Positions 1-7,865 of a stretch of 64,000 nucleotides of DNA are shown one piece after another; the stretch's first letter is position 1, and each line of letters begins with the position of its first letter. A program made the position numbers and the translations under genes. This DNA is from an uncultured Collinsella sp. (GTDB lineage Bacteria > Actinomycetota > Coriobacteriia > Coriobacteriales > Coriobacteriaceae). Where the stretch lies: contig CAAETU010000022.1 in assembly GCA_900759045.1 (NCBI GenBank), positions 1 to 64,000 of the forward strand, written 5' to 3'. Below the pieces are notes generated by a model. The model did not search any database. It saw only the letters and a list, made by a program, of their open reading frames with translations, and was not told where the DNA came from.

Positions 1-275
1 CCATATCGTTGGGGCCAGGCCCGATTTTGCCTCTTGACAATGTCCTGCTCATATTAAAAGGAACGTCCCCAAGTGCCAAGTGCCCAATGACTACTCAACA
101 ACCACGGCAACACCGATGTAATGGCAGAGTCAGCGAGCGGGTCACATTTGAGACAAGGTGACGTGAAACGAAAGGGCGCTGACCTTCTGGTCGTGCCCTT
201 GAAGTTGAACGTCAGATTGTCCAAATGCGGCCCGCGCAGCGTCGACCGGTTACGGCGTTTGTAAAACGCCGTAAC
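1..275. other. Leading intergenic stretch, no gene seen
   Basis: No convincing coding frame with a ribosome binding site was found here. The plus-strand frame that opens at 225 runs antisense through queA and is a shadow. The only clear structure is the perfect palindrome next to the queA stop, listed separately. The short direct repeat gtgccaagtgcc lies near 80-92. Confidence 0.5.
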
Positions 276-276
276 C
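248..276 (-). terminator. 13-bp perfect hairpin at queA 3' end
   Basis: The arms at 248-260 (GGTTACGGCGTTT) and 264-276 are perfectly complementary with a 3-nt loop, and the second arm touches the queA stop codon. In the minus direction no run of T follows the stem, so this is either a weak terminator or an mRNA 3'-end stabilising hairpin. It is certain as a structure and uncertain as a terminator. Confidence 0.45.
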
Positions 277-1493
277 TACTGAATGAGCATGGCGTCGCCA
301 AAGCTGAAGAAGCGGTAGCGCTCCTCGATGGCGGCGGCGTAGGCATCCATGATCTGGTCGCGGGTGGCAAGTGCGCTCACGAGCATCATGAGCGTGGAGC
401 GCGGCACGTGGAAGTTCGTGATCAGCGCGTCGACCACGTGATAGGTCGAGCCGGGCATGAGGTAGAGCTGCGTCGTCGCATTCTCGCGCACCACGATGTC
501 ACCGCGGCCGAGCGTGTCGGCCCCGTCCTCGCGGCCCTCAAAATAGCGCGCCGTCACAGCCGGATCGGACACCGGCGCGTCCGCGTCAAACGCGCTCTCG
601 AGCGAGCGCACTGCGGTAGTGCCGACGGCGATCACACGATGGCCCTCGGCCTTCGCCTTATGCACAGCGTCGACAACCTCCTGCGACACGTGGTAGCGCT
701 CGGTGTGCATCACGTGCTGCGTGGGGTCGTCCTCCTCCACCAGACGGAAGGTATCGATACCCACCTCGAGCTCGACGGCGGCAAACTTCGCACCCTTGGC
801 CTCGATAGCGGCCATGAGCTCGGGAGTAAAGTGCAGACCCGCCGTAGGAGCGGCAGCCGAGTGCTCCTCCTTCATGGCGTAGACGGTCTGGTACTTCTCG
901 GGATCGCCCTCGTAATCGGTAATGTAGGGCGGCAGCGGCACGTGGCCGGCAGCGTGGATGGCCTCGTCGAGCGTGCGCGGGTCGCCGGCGGCATTGCAAC
1001 CGGCCGGCTCAAAGCGCACCAGACGGCCACCGCGGCTATCGTTAACAAAGTCGACGACCTCGGCCGTCAGCACCACGGGCGCGCCCTCGGGCGCATGGGC
1101 GCCGCCCGCACGATACTCAATCTGAGCACCGGGCTTCAGGCGCTTACCCGGCTTAACCAGGCACTCCCAAACATGGCCCAGCGGATCCACGTCCTCGCGG
1201 CGCTTGAGCAGCAGCGTCTCGACCACGCCACCCGAGCCGGCTTTGCGACCGATCAGGCGGGCCGGCATCACGCGCGTCTTGTTGATGACGAGCACATCGC
1301 CCGGCTCGATATAGTCGATGATGTCACGGAAGATGCGGTGCTCGACGGTACCGCCGTGCTCCAGCGGCGTTCCCGCCTGGGAGCCCTTGCGATCCACCAC
1401 CAGCAGGCGGCAGGAGTCGCGCGGCTCGGCAGGAGCCTGGGCAATCAGTTCCTCGGGAAGGTTGTAGTCAAAATCATCGGTACGCATAGACAC
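276..1493 (-). CDS. queA: S-adenosylmethionine:tRNA ribosyltransferase-isomerase QueA
   Basis: QueA transfers and isomerises the ribosyl group of S-adenosylmethionine onto preQ1 at tRNA position 34, giving epoxyqueuosine in the cytoplasm. The 405-residue product starts with the family signature region (FDYNLPEELIAQAP), followed by DVLVINKTRVMPARL, TAGLHFTPEL near the middle, and a C-terminal NFHVPRSTLMMLVSA. It is longer than the usual 340-360 residues because of extra loops in the centre. The start chosen is GTG at 1493, eight bases after AAGGAG; an ATG two codons later is also possible. The neighbouring queH encodes the next enzyme of the pathway, so the pair forms a queuosine unit. Family assignment is firm. 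Confidence 0.95.
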   Translation of the reverse strand: MSMRTDDFDYNLPEELIAQAPAEPRDSCRLLVVDRKGSQAGTPLEHGGTVEHRIFRDIIDYIEPGDVLVINKTRVMPARLIGRKAGSGGVVETLLLKRREDVDPLGHVWECLVKPGKRLKPGAQIEYRAGGAHAPEGAPVVLTAEVVDFVNDSRGGRLVRFEPAGCNAAGDPRTLDEAIHAAGHVPLPPYITDYEGDPEKYQTVYAMKEEHSAAAPTAGLHFTPELMAAIEAKGAKFAAVELEVGIDTFRLVEEDDPTQHVMHTERYHVSQEVVDAVHKAKAEGHRVIAVGTTAVRSLESAFDADAPVSDPAVTARYFEGREDGADTLGRGDIVVRENATTQLYLMPGSTYHVVDALITNFHVPRSTLMMLVSALATRDQIMDAYAAAIEERYRFFSFGDAMLIQ

Positions 1494-1557
1494 GTCGGAT
1501 ACTCCTTATATAGCTAAAGTCCGCTCTACATCCTAGCAGGCTGACGTCCCAAATGAA

Positions 1558-2139
1558 CTACTTTTTGGCGGCTTTGCGCTCGTCACGGATGCGAGCGCGG
1601 TCCATGGCTGCCTCGACAGCCGAGAAGCGGCAACCACAGTAGTTCTGCCGATACATGCCCAGCTCACGCGAACGACGCGTGGCCTCGGGGTAATACGGGC
1701 GAAAATCGCGAATGACCGGGGTGAGCCCATGTGCCGCCGCCAAGCGCTCAAGCACGTCATTACAGGTATCGAACAGCTGATACGGCGAGACGGCGAGCGT
1801 CGTACCCACATATTCGAACCCGCGCTCCTGGGCCACGCGGCACGCCTCGGCCAAGCGCAAGGCATAGCACGCGCGACAGCGACGGGGCCGATCGGCACCC
1901 AGCGGTGCCACACCGGTCTCCCAGCGATCGCGGTCCTCCCCTGCCTCGATGAGCTCGATGCCGCCATCGGCACACCACCGGCGCAGCTCGTCCAAGCGGC
2001 GCTGCCATTCATCGCGCGGTTGAATATTGGGGTTGGTCCAGCAAATCGTGGGCTCAAACCCTTCCTCACGCAGCAGACGAACCGGCTCCAGCGAGCACGG
2101 CGCGCAGCAAGCATGCAGCAGCAACGGCTTCATCAACAT
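1558..2139 (-). CDS. queH: Epoxyqueuosine reductase QueH
   Basis: QueH reduces epoxyqueuosine to queuosine in tRNA, the step after QueA, and is the non-orthologous replacement for QueG. The 193-residue protein shows the family's cysteine pairs: HACCAPCS near the N-terminus, CRACYALR in the middle and NYCGC near residue 170, which in the family bind an iron-sulfur cluster and a second metal. It lies 64 bp upstream of queA on the same strand. The start is ATG 2139; ATG 2133 (MKPLLLHACC) is equally possible. The start codon is built into a copy of a palindrome-associated repeat (2138-2159), so its leader may derive from a repeat insertion. Confidence 0.9.
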   Translation of the reverse strand: MLMKPLLLHACCAPCSLEPVRLLREEGFEPTICWTNPNIQPRDEWQRRLDELRRWCADGGIELIEAGEDRDRWETGVAPLGADRPRRCRACYALRLAEACRVAQERGFEYVGTTLAVSPYQLFDTCNDVLERLAAAHGLTPVIRDFRPYYPEATRRSRELGMYRQNYCGCRFSAVEAAMDRARIRDERKAAKK

Positions 2140-2159
2140 CCCCGTCCCAGAAAAATCAT
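2138..2159 (-). repeat. Copy of the GGGACGGGGAT repeat at the queH start
   Basis: Read on the minus strand, ATGATTTTTCTGGGACGGGG plus AT matches 21 of 22 bases of the repeat arm at 5045-5066 (ATGATTATTCTGGGACGGGG plus AT). The end of the repeat supplies the queH ATG and G-rich sequence where a ribosome binding site would be. Confidence 0.6.
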
Positions 2160-2169
2160 CCCAAAAAGA

Positions 2170-2739
2170 CTACCTTGCGAAAAAACGCACGCCAAAGGAT
2201 GTGTCCTCGCAGGCGACAATGCGACGGTCGCGCAGGATGGTCCGCACGTAATACCAATCGCCCACACAGCCCGACAAATGCAAGCCGGCCGCCAGGTAGC
2301 ACAGCAGCGGATAGCCCGAGAACGCAAACCCCAGGGCAAACGCCACCGTCAAGACAACCGTCGGCGCCAGGCAAACCGCCACGTACCGCCGGCGCGAATA
2401 CACGACACCCTCGGCGCAGGCATAAATCATCGCCGTCTCGCGATTCGCCCCAAAGGTCACCTTCGCGCCCGCAGGCGCCAGCAGCTTAAAAAACACACCG
2501 TGCACCAGCTCGTGCACGGCAAATGACGCCGCCGAGACCGCAGCCAAGCCGACCAGCCAGCCCAAAACGGCCATCCAACCGCCCGCGTCAGCCGCATCCA
2601 GGTCCGCGGGCCCACCCAGCAGCATAAACACCGGCACCAGGCACACGGCAAATGCGCCAAGCACGGCCATCCCCCACACAAAGCAGGCGTGCAGAAAATC
2701 CTCGTCCTCAAACGCATGTATGTTGGAAATCTCATTCAT
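2170..2739 (-). CDS. DUF3267-type integral membrane protein with HExxH
   Basis: The 189-residue protein has hydrophobic segments at about 21-41, 56-74, 117-135 and 140-155 and a zinc-metallopeptidase-like motif HELVH at residues 76-80 inside or next to a membrane helix. This matches the DUF3267 family of putative membrane zincin-like proteins; the substrate is unknown. It ends 30 bp before queH on the same strand and may share its transcript. The start ATG 2739 has only a weak upstream purine stretch. The divergent MetRS-like gene begins 132 bp away. Family membership rests on motif and topology; activity is not established. Confidence 0.7.
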   Translation of the reverse strand: MNEISNIHAFEDEDFLHACFVWGMAVLGAFAVCLVPVFMLLGGPADLDAADAGGWMAVLGWLVGLAAVSAASFAVHELVHGVFFKLLAPAGAKVTFGANRETAMIYACAEGVVYSRRRYVAVCLAPTVVLTVAFALGFAFSGYPLLCYLAAGLHLSGCVGDWYYVRTILRDRRIVACEDTSFGVRFFAR

Positions 2740-2871
2740 AGCATCTTAGGATAGCGCCCCTGCCACGTACCCGTCCGCATGTGCGATAATGTAGAACGAT
2801 ATGCACGAATTGACCACCGCGTCGCCAGGCCTTGCGCCCGGCCGCGCTCTCACCATATGCGAAGGAGTCCC

Positions 2872-5022
2872 ATGGCATCCAAATACTCCATGAACGACCG
2901 TCCCAGCTGGCCTCGCCGCGCCATCGTTACCGCCGGCGAGCCCTACGGCAACAAGGGCCTTCACTTTGGCCACGTTGGTGGCGTCTTTGTCCCGGCCGAC
3001 TTCTTCGCCCGCTTCCTGCGCGACCGTCTGGGCCGCGAGAACGTCATCTTCACCTCGGGCACCGACTGCTACGGCTCACCCATCATGGAGAGCTACCGCA
3101 AGCTCAAGGAAAACGAAGGCTACGACAAGTCCATTAGCAAGTACGTCGAGTCCAATCACTCCCGCCAGGCCGCGACCCTCAACAACTACAACATCAGCTG
3201 CGATATCTACGGCGGCTCGGGCCTTGAGCCGGCTGCGCAGATTCACAACGAAGTGACTGCCGAGATTATCGAGCGCCTGCACGAGCAGGGCACCATCTCC
3301 AAGCGCTCCACGCTGCAGTTCTACGACGCCAAGGCCGGCACGTTCCTCAACGGCCGCCAGGTGATCGGCCGCTGCCCCATCCAGGGCTGCAAGTCCGAGA
3401 AGGCCTACGCCGACGAGTGCGACCTGGGTCACCAGTTTGAGCCCGAGGAGCTCATCGCGCCCAAGAGCCAGCTCACCGGCGAGGTGCCCGAGCTGCGCCC
3501 GGTCGACAACCTCTACTTCGACCTGCCGGCCTACCTAGACTTTATGAAGACTTACACCGCCAAGCTCGCCCAGAACCCGCAGGTTCGCTCCGTGGTCTCC
3601 AAGACCATGGAAGAGTGGCTGCTGCCGGCACAGCTCTACATCCAGAACAAGTTCCGCGAGGCCTTCGACGCCGTCGAGGACCAGCTCCCCGAGCACACCG
3701 TGCTGGAGCCCGAGGGCAACAAGAGCAGCTTTACCGTCACCTTCCCCAGCTGGAAGGAGCGCGACGACGCCCACGCGGTGCTCGCCAACGGCGGCGTGCG
3801 CTTCCGCAGCGGCAAGGCGCTCGTGCCCTTCCGCATCACCGGCAACATCGACTGGGGCGTTCCGGTGCCCGAGGTCGACGGCGTGAACGACGTCACCTGC
3901 TGGTGCTGGCCCGAGAGCCTGTGGGCGCCCATCAGCTATACGCGCACCGTGCTCGCCCGCGATGCCCGCGCCGCCGGCGTAACTGAGGGTGTCGCCGCCC
4001 AGGATGCCGCCCTCATGGGCGAGCCCTCCGCCGATTCCACGCAGGTCCCCGCGCCCACCTATCAGCACAGCTCACTCGACTGGCGCGACTGGTGGTGCTC
4101 GGACGACGCGCAGATCTACCAGTTCATCGGTCAGGACAACATCTACTTCTACTGCATCGCGCAGACCGCCATGTGGGAGGCCCTGGGCTGGGACCTCACG
4201 CAGAGCACCGTCAGCGCCTGCTACCACCTGCTCTACATGGGCAAAAAGGCCAGCTCGTCCTCGCAGACGCCTCCCCCGCCGGCAGACGACCTGCTCAACC
4301 ACTACACCTGCGAGCAGATGCGCGCGCATTGGCTGTCGCTCGGCCTGTCCGAGAAGCCGGTGAGCTTTAGCCCCAAGGCATACGACACGCGCGTGACCGG
4401 CAAGGACAAGGACGGCAACGAGGTGCGCGCCTGCGACGACAAGCGCGTCATCGATCCGGCCCTTAAGGAGAGCGCCCTTTTGACCGGCGTGTTCAACCGC
4501 CTGGCCCGCAGCTGCTTCTACGGCGTCGCCGTCAAGGAGGGCGACGAGAGCCCCTATCGCAACGGCTGCATTCCGGCCGGTGCCGCCTCTGCTGCCGTGG
4601 TCGAGGCTGCCGAGCAGGCCGCCCTTGCCTTTGAACAGGCCATGTACAAGTTCGAGACGCACCGTGCGCTCGCCGTGTGCGACGACTACCTGCGCGCCGC
4701 CAACAAGCGCTGGAGCGACGCCTCCAAGGCCGCCAACAAGCTCGAGGGCGAACCAGCCAACGCCGCCATGAAGCAGGCCCTGGTCGACGCCTTTACCGAG
4801 CTGCGCGTGGCGACCGTCCTGATGCACGGCATCGTCCCGGCCGGCTGCGAGCTCATCTGCGAGTACTTCGACGTCGATCCGGTCGCCTTCTTTAGCTGGG
4901 ACAACATCTTTGCCTCTACGGACGAGTTTATGGAGAGCCTGGGCGAGAAGCCCGGCGAGCACCGCGTGAAGCCGCTGCCCCCGCGCTTCGACTTCTTTAG
5001 CAAGCACGAGAGCCAGTACTAG
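2872..5022 (+). CDS. Methionyl-tRNA synthetase-like class I tRNA ligase
   Basis: A 716-residue class I aminoacyl-tRNA synthetase-fold protein of the methionyl type. The HIGH-like motif is HFGH (about residues 32-35, after TAGEPYGNKG), followed by an FTSGTDCYG segment and a Cys-containing zinc insertion (CPIQGC...DECDLGH, about 168-190). The KMSKS position reads MGKKASSSS (about 458), so the canonical second lysine motif is absent, and no C-terminal tRNA-binding OB domain follows. ATG 2872 is chosen because GAAGGAG precedes it; an in-frame upstream start at 2779 lacks such a site. It could be the sole MetRS of a divergent type or a paralogue with another role; a second MetRS outside the window would decide. 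Confidence 0.8.
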   Translation: MASKYSMNDRPSWPRRAIVTAGEPYGNKGLHFGHVGGVFVPADFFARFLRDRLGRENVIFTSGTDCYGSPIMESYRKLKENEGYDKSISKYVESNHSRQAATLNNYNISCDIYGGSGLEPAAQIHNEVTAEIIERLHEQGTISKRSTLQFYDAKAGTFLNGRQVIGRCPIQGCKSEKAYADECDLGHQFEPEELIAPKSQLTGEVPELRPVDNLYFDLPAYLDFMKTYTAKLAQNPQVRSVVSKTMEEWLLPAQLYIQNKFREAFDAVEDQLPEHTVLEPEGNKSSFTVTFPSWKERDDAHAVLANGGVRFRSGKALVPFRITGNIDWGVPVPEVDGVNDVTCWCWPESLWAPISYTRTVLARDARAAGVTEGVAAQDAALMGEPSADSTQVPAPTYQHSSLDWRDWWCSDDAQIYQFIGQDNIYFYCIAQTAMWEALGWDLTQSTVSACYHLLYMGKKASSSSQTPPPPADDLLNHYTCEQMRAHWLSLGLSEKPVSFSPKAYDTRVTGKDKDGNEVRACDDKRVIDPALKESALLTGVFNRLARSCFYGVAVKEGDESPYRNGCIPAGAASAAVVEAAEQAALAFEQAMYKFETHRALAVCDDYLRAANKRWSDASKAANKLEGEPANAAMKQALVDAFTELRVATVLMHGIVPAGCELICEYFDVDPVAFFSWDNIFASTDEFMESLGEKPGEHRVKPLPPRFDFFSKHESQY

Positions 5023-5033
5023 GCAATCGCAAC

Positions 5034-5154
5034 GCGCCCGGGAATGATTATTCTGGGACGGGGATTAAAAAATCATTCCCGGGCGCCACAGTACAGTCTT
5101 TTTGGGACGGGGATCATTAAATGTTTTTTTAATCCCCGTCCCAGAATAATCATT
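5034..5154. repeat. Nested, mutually exclusive palindromes between the MetRS-like gene and rsmB-like gene
   Basis: Three overlapping stems can be drawn. H1 pairs 5034-5049 with 5071-5086 (16 bp, perfect). H2 pairs 5043-5072 with 5125-5154 (30 bp, perfect). H3 pairs GGGACGGGGAT at 5104-5114 with its complement at about 5132-5142. H1 and H2 share bases, as do H2 and H3, so the RNA can adopt only some at a time. The second H2 arm ends 20 bases before the downstream start codon. It looks like stacked insertions of a palindromic repeat with a GGGACGGGG core. Confidence 0.75.
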
Positions 5155-5173
5155 TAGGTGGAAGGAAAGACGG

Positions 5174-6277
5174 ATGTCCAAGCCGCGTCGTCGTAAGCAG
5201 AAAAAGCAGGTTAAGCCCGAGCTCAAGCTTAGGCAGTTTGCCGCCACCGAGCTTTCCGACCAGCTTGCCGCCCTTCCCTGTGCCATCGACCTGCCGCGCT
5301 TTATGGTCGACACGATTGCTGGCGCCTATACGCCTGCCGATGCCGAGCTCATGATCGAGGGCTTTGGCGCCGCAGCCACGCGCCCGGTCACGCTGCGCGC
5401 CAACACGCTCAAGGCGACCGCCGAGGACATCGCCGCCGCACTCGACGAGGCCGGCATCGCGCACCAAACCGTTACCTGGTATCCGGACGCCTTCATCCTG
5501 CCCGAGGCCCAGGTTTCCGACCTATGGGACCTCGACATCTACCGCGACGGCAAAATCTACTTGCAAAGCCTGTCGTCCATGATGCCGCCGTTAGTCCTGG
5601 GCGCTCAGGACGGCGAGGACATCCTGGACATGTGCGCTGCCCCCGGTGGCAAGACGACGCAGATCGCCGCCCTCACCCAGGGCCAGGCACACCTCACGGC
5701 CTGCGAGATGAGCATTCCCCGCGCCGAAAAGCTCGAAGCCAACCTCCACCGCCAGGGCGCCAAAAACGTGCCCGTCATGCGTATTGACGCACGCGAGCTT
5801 GACGAGTTCTTCCGCTTTGACCGTATCCTGCTCGACGCCCCCTGCACCGGTACGGGCACCGTCATCAGTGGCAACGAAAAGAGCCTGCGCGGCCTCACCG
5901 AGCAGTTGCTCGTCAAGTGTGCCCGCTCGCAGCGCGCGCTTCTGGACCGCGCCATGGGAGCCCTCAAACCGGGCGGCACGCTCGTCTATTCGACGTGTTC
6001 GATCTTGCCGCAGGAAAACGAGGACGCCCTGCAAGAGGCCCTCGACAAGCACATGGACTGCGAGCTCATCCCCCTCGACGGCACGCCGAGCGAAAGCGAA
6101 GCGCGTCGTGCGCAGGACACCGGCGACAAGCCGCATATCGAGTGCAACGCCCTTACCGAGGCCATTGCCGCCGGCCACGTCTCGGCCATTGCCAACGGCA
6201 TGCCCGGCACGCTGACCATTCCGCCCAGTCGCGACTTTGAGGGCTTCTATATCGCCCTGGTCCGAAAACGCAGCTAG
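5174..6277 (+). CDS. RsmB/NOP-family RNA (cytosine-5) methyltransferase
   Basis: A 367-residue SAM-dependent RNA m5C methyltransferase. Visible motifs in order are the SAM-binding DMCAAPGGKTTQIA (about residues 151-164), a DAPCTGTGTV segment carrying one catalytic-site cysteine (about 221-230), and VYSTCSILPQENED with the second cysteine (about 270-283). The N-terminus is lysine/arginine-rich (SKPRRRKQKKQ). It is shorter than typical RsmB (about 430-450) because no NusB-like domain is present. The start at ATG 5174 follows GGAAGGAAAG. It lies downstream of the MetRS-like gene after the nested palindromes. The precise RNA target (rRNA or tRNA) cannot be read from sequence. Confidence 0.88.
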   Translation: MSKPRRRKQKKQVKPELKLRQFAATELSDQLAALPCAIDLPRFMVDTIAGAYTPADAELMIEGFGAAATRPVTLRANTLKATAEDIAAALDEAGIAHQTVTWYPDAFILPEAQVSDLWDLDIYRDGKIYLQSLSSMMPPLVLGAQDGEDILDMCAAPGGKTTQIAALTQGQAHLTACEMSIPRAEKLEANLHRQGAKNVPVMRIDARELDEFFRFDRILLDAPCTGTGTVISGNEKSLRGLTEQLLVKCARSQRALLDRAMGALKPGGTLVYSTCSILPQENEDALQEALDKHMDCELIPLDGTPSESEARRAQDTGDKPHIECNALTEAIAAGHVSAIANGMPGTLTIPPSRDFEGFYIALVRKRS

Positions 6278-6301
6278 CGCACGGATTCAAAACTCGACAA
6301 G

Positions 6302-6472
6302 CTATCGCCGTGCGCGCTTGTCCTGCTGTTCACGGCACTGCTTAAGTGCCTCGCGCTCCTTACGCTCGGCCTTTTTGCCCTTAATGGCCGTGACCGCAAA
6401 GTAGATGACCGCGGCGGCAACGATTGCGCCCACGCATAGGCCAATCGAGCCCAACATTGCCGAGAATTCCAT
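6302..6472 (-). CDS. Small single-pass membrane protein (56 residues)
   Basis: A short open frame encodes 56 residues: a hydrophobic helix at about 8-30 (IGLCVGAIVAAAVIYFAV) followed by a strongly basic, charged tail (KGKKAERKEREALK). ATG 6472 is preceded by GAGAGGTGA at good spacing. The frame sits convergently 24 bp after the methyltransferase stop. Composition, the Shine-Dalgarno sequence and a clear N-out/C-in membrane topology support a real gene; no family was recognised. The function is unknown, and it may act as a small membrane anchor or regulator. Confidence 0.65.
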   Translation of the reverse strand: MEFSAMLGSIGLCVGAIVAAAVIYFAVTAIKGKKAERKEREALKQCREQQDKRARR

Positions 6473-6664
6473 ACCGCGTCACCTCTCTTTTGTATACGGG
6501 ACATTCAAGATAGCACCTCGATTCCCGCCACCACAGCTCCTTCACGTTCGTCGGCCCTTCAGTCTAACGGATGGCGCGGCGGGGAAAAATCAACTCGTCA
6601 AACGATTTAGCAACCGTAGCGCCGGTCGTACACTGCCGACCGCACAACATAGAAACGGACCGCC

Positions 6665-7756
6665 ATGGATTCTCTCAACGATTTGAACGAGCGCGTCGAC
6701 GCTTTTGTCGGCACCAGTTCCTTCGAGACGCCTGCCGCGACGAACGACCAAGCCCCCATCGATGTTCCCGCCGAGGTTCATGAGGACATCGTCGCCTCGG
6801 TCGACTTCTCCGAGGTTGAGCTTGCAGACGAATTTACCGAGCCTCAGGTGGCCGTAACCCCCAACGGCCTTTTGCCCATGGAGCCGCTGCCCATCGGCGG
6901 GCGCCTGCGCAAGGCGGCCCTCCGTATGCCCGATGAGATCGAGGGGGCCAGCGGCTTTACGCTCTTTGGCCGCCGTATCAAATCGCTCATCTACACCACC
7001 GACGTGGCGGTCATCCGCAATTCCAACGCCGACGCCGTGTTTGCCGTCTACCCCTTCACGCCGCAGCCCGCCATTACGCAGGCGCTGCTGACCGTTGCCG
7101 AGTGCCCGGTCTTTGTGGGCGTTGGTGGCGGCACCACCACCGGTAAGCGCTCCGTGCAGATGGCGGCCGTCTCCGAGATGCAGGGCGCGGCGGGCTGCGT
7201 GGTCAACTCCCCCGCTACTGCCGAGATGGTCGAGCACATCACCAACATCGCCGACATCCCCGTCATCGCCACGGTCGTACGTTGCGACGATGATGCTCAC
7301 GCCAAGGTGCGCGCCGGGGCTAAGATTCTCAACATCGCCGCCGGCAAAAACACGCCCCAGGTCCTGCGCGAGCTGCGCGAGCACTATCCCAACCTGCCGC
7401 TCATCGCACCGGGCGGCAAGACGCCCGAGAGCATCCGTGAAACCATCGCCGCCGGCGCCAACGCCATCATCTGGACGCCGCCTTCGGCACAGCAGCTACA
7501 GACCGACATGATGCAGCGCTACCGCAAGATGAAAGAAGACGCCACGCCCGTCATCTCGCGCGACGATGTGCCCATTATCGACCAGGTCGCTGCCGCCGAA
7601 GTCAGCCAGGTCGAGAACATGAATCCCGACGTGCCGATCCCCGACGAAGTCATCGAGCGCGTCGCTTCGATCCACGATCATATCGAGGAGCGTCGCGCCA
7701 ACCGCGGACTCAAGCCCTCGCTGCACGGTTTCTTCTTCCGCGGAAAGAAACGCTAG
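6665..7756 (+). CDS. TIM-barrel protein of unknown function with N-terminal extension
   Basis: A 363-residue protein. Residues about 75-290 resemble an uncharacterised beta/alpha-barrel family, often labelled 'hydrolase', found in Firmicutes: IKSLIYTTDVAVIRN, ADAVFAVYPFTPQPAITQ, VFVGVGGGTTTGKRSV, a repeated ILNIAAGKNTP segment, and LIAPGGKTPESIRETIAAGANAIIW, which looks like a C-terminal phosphate-binding loop of an aldolase-type barrel. The first 75 residues are an acidic extension and the C-terminus ends in a basic tail (FFFRGKKR); neither is part of the barrel. The start is ATG 6665, though only a weak purine stretch precedes it. No enzyme activity can be assigned. Confidence 0.7.
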   Translation: MDSLNDLNERVDAFVGTSSFETPAATNDQAPIDVPAEVHEDIVASVDFSEVELADEFTEPQVAVTPNGLLPMEPLPIGGRLRKAALRMPDEIEGASGFTLFGRRIKSLIYTTDVAVIRNSNADAVFAVYPFTPQPAITQALLTVAECPVFVGVGGGTTTGKRSVQMAAVSEMQGAAGCVVNSPATAEMVEHITNIADIPVIATVVRCDDDAHAKVRAGAKILNIAAGKNTPQVLRELREHYPNLPLIAPGGKTPESIRETIAAGANAIIWTPPSAQQLQTDMMQRYRKMKEDATPVISRDDVPIIDQVAAAEVSQVENMNPDVPIPDEVIERVASIHDHIEERRANRGLKPSLHGFFFRGKKR

Positions 7757-7766
7757 CCGCAACAGC

Positions 7767-7804
7767 AAGGCCCGTTCCGCAAAACAACGGGACGGGCCTT
7801 TTTC
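7767..7804 (+). terminator. Rho-independent terminator after the TIM-barrel gene
   Basis: The arms at 7767-7779 and 7788-7800 form a 13-bp stem with one mismatch and an 8-nt loop, followed by a T run to 7804. It lies 10 bp after the stop codon. Confidence 0.85.
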
Positions 7805-7865
7805 TGTTATCGAATGTCGGGAGAGACAGGCGCAGCCGTTAAAACCGTCAGCCAGTCCACGAACG

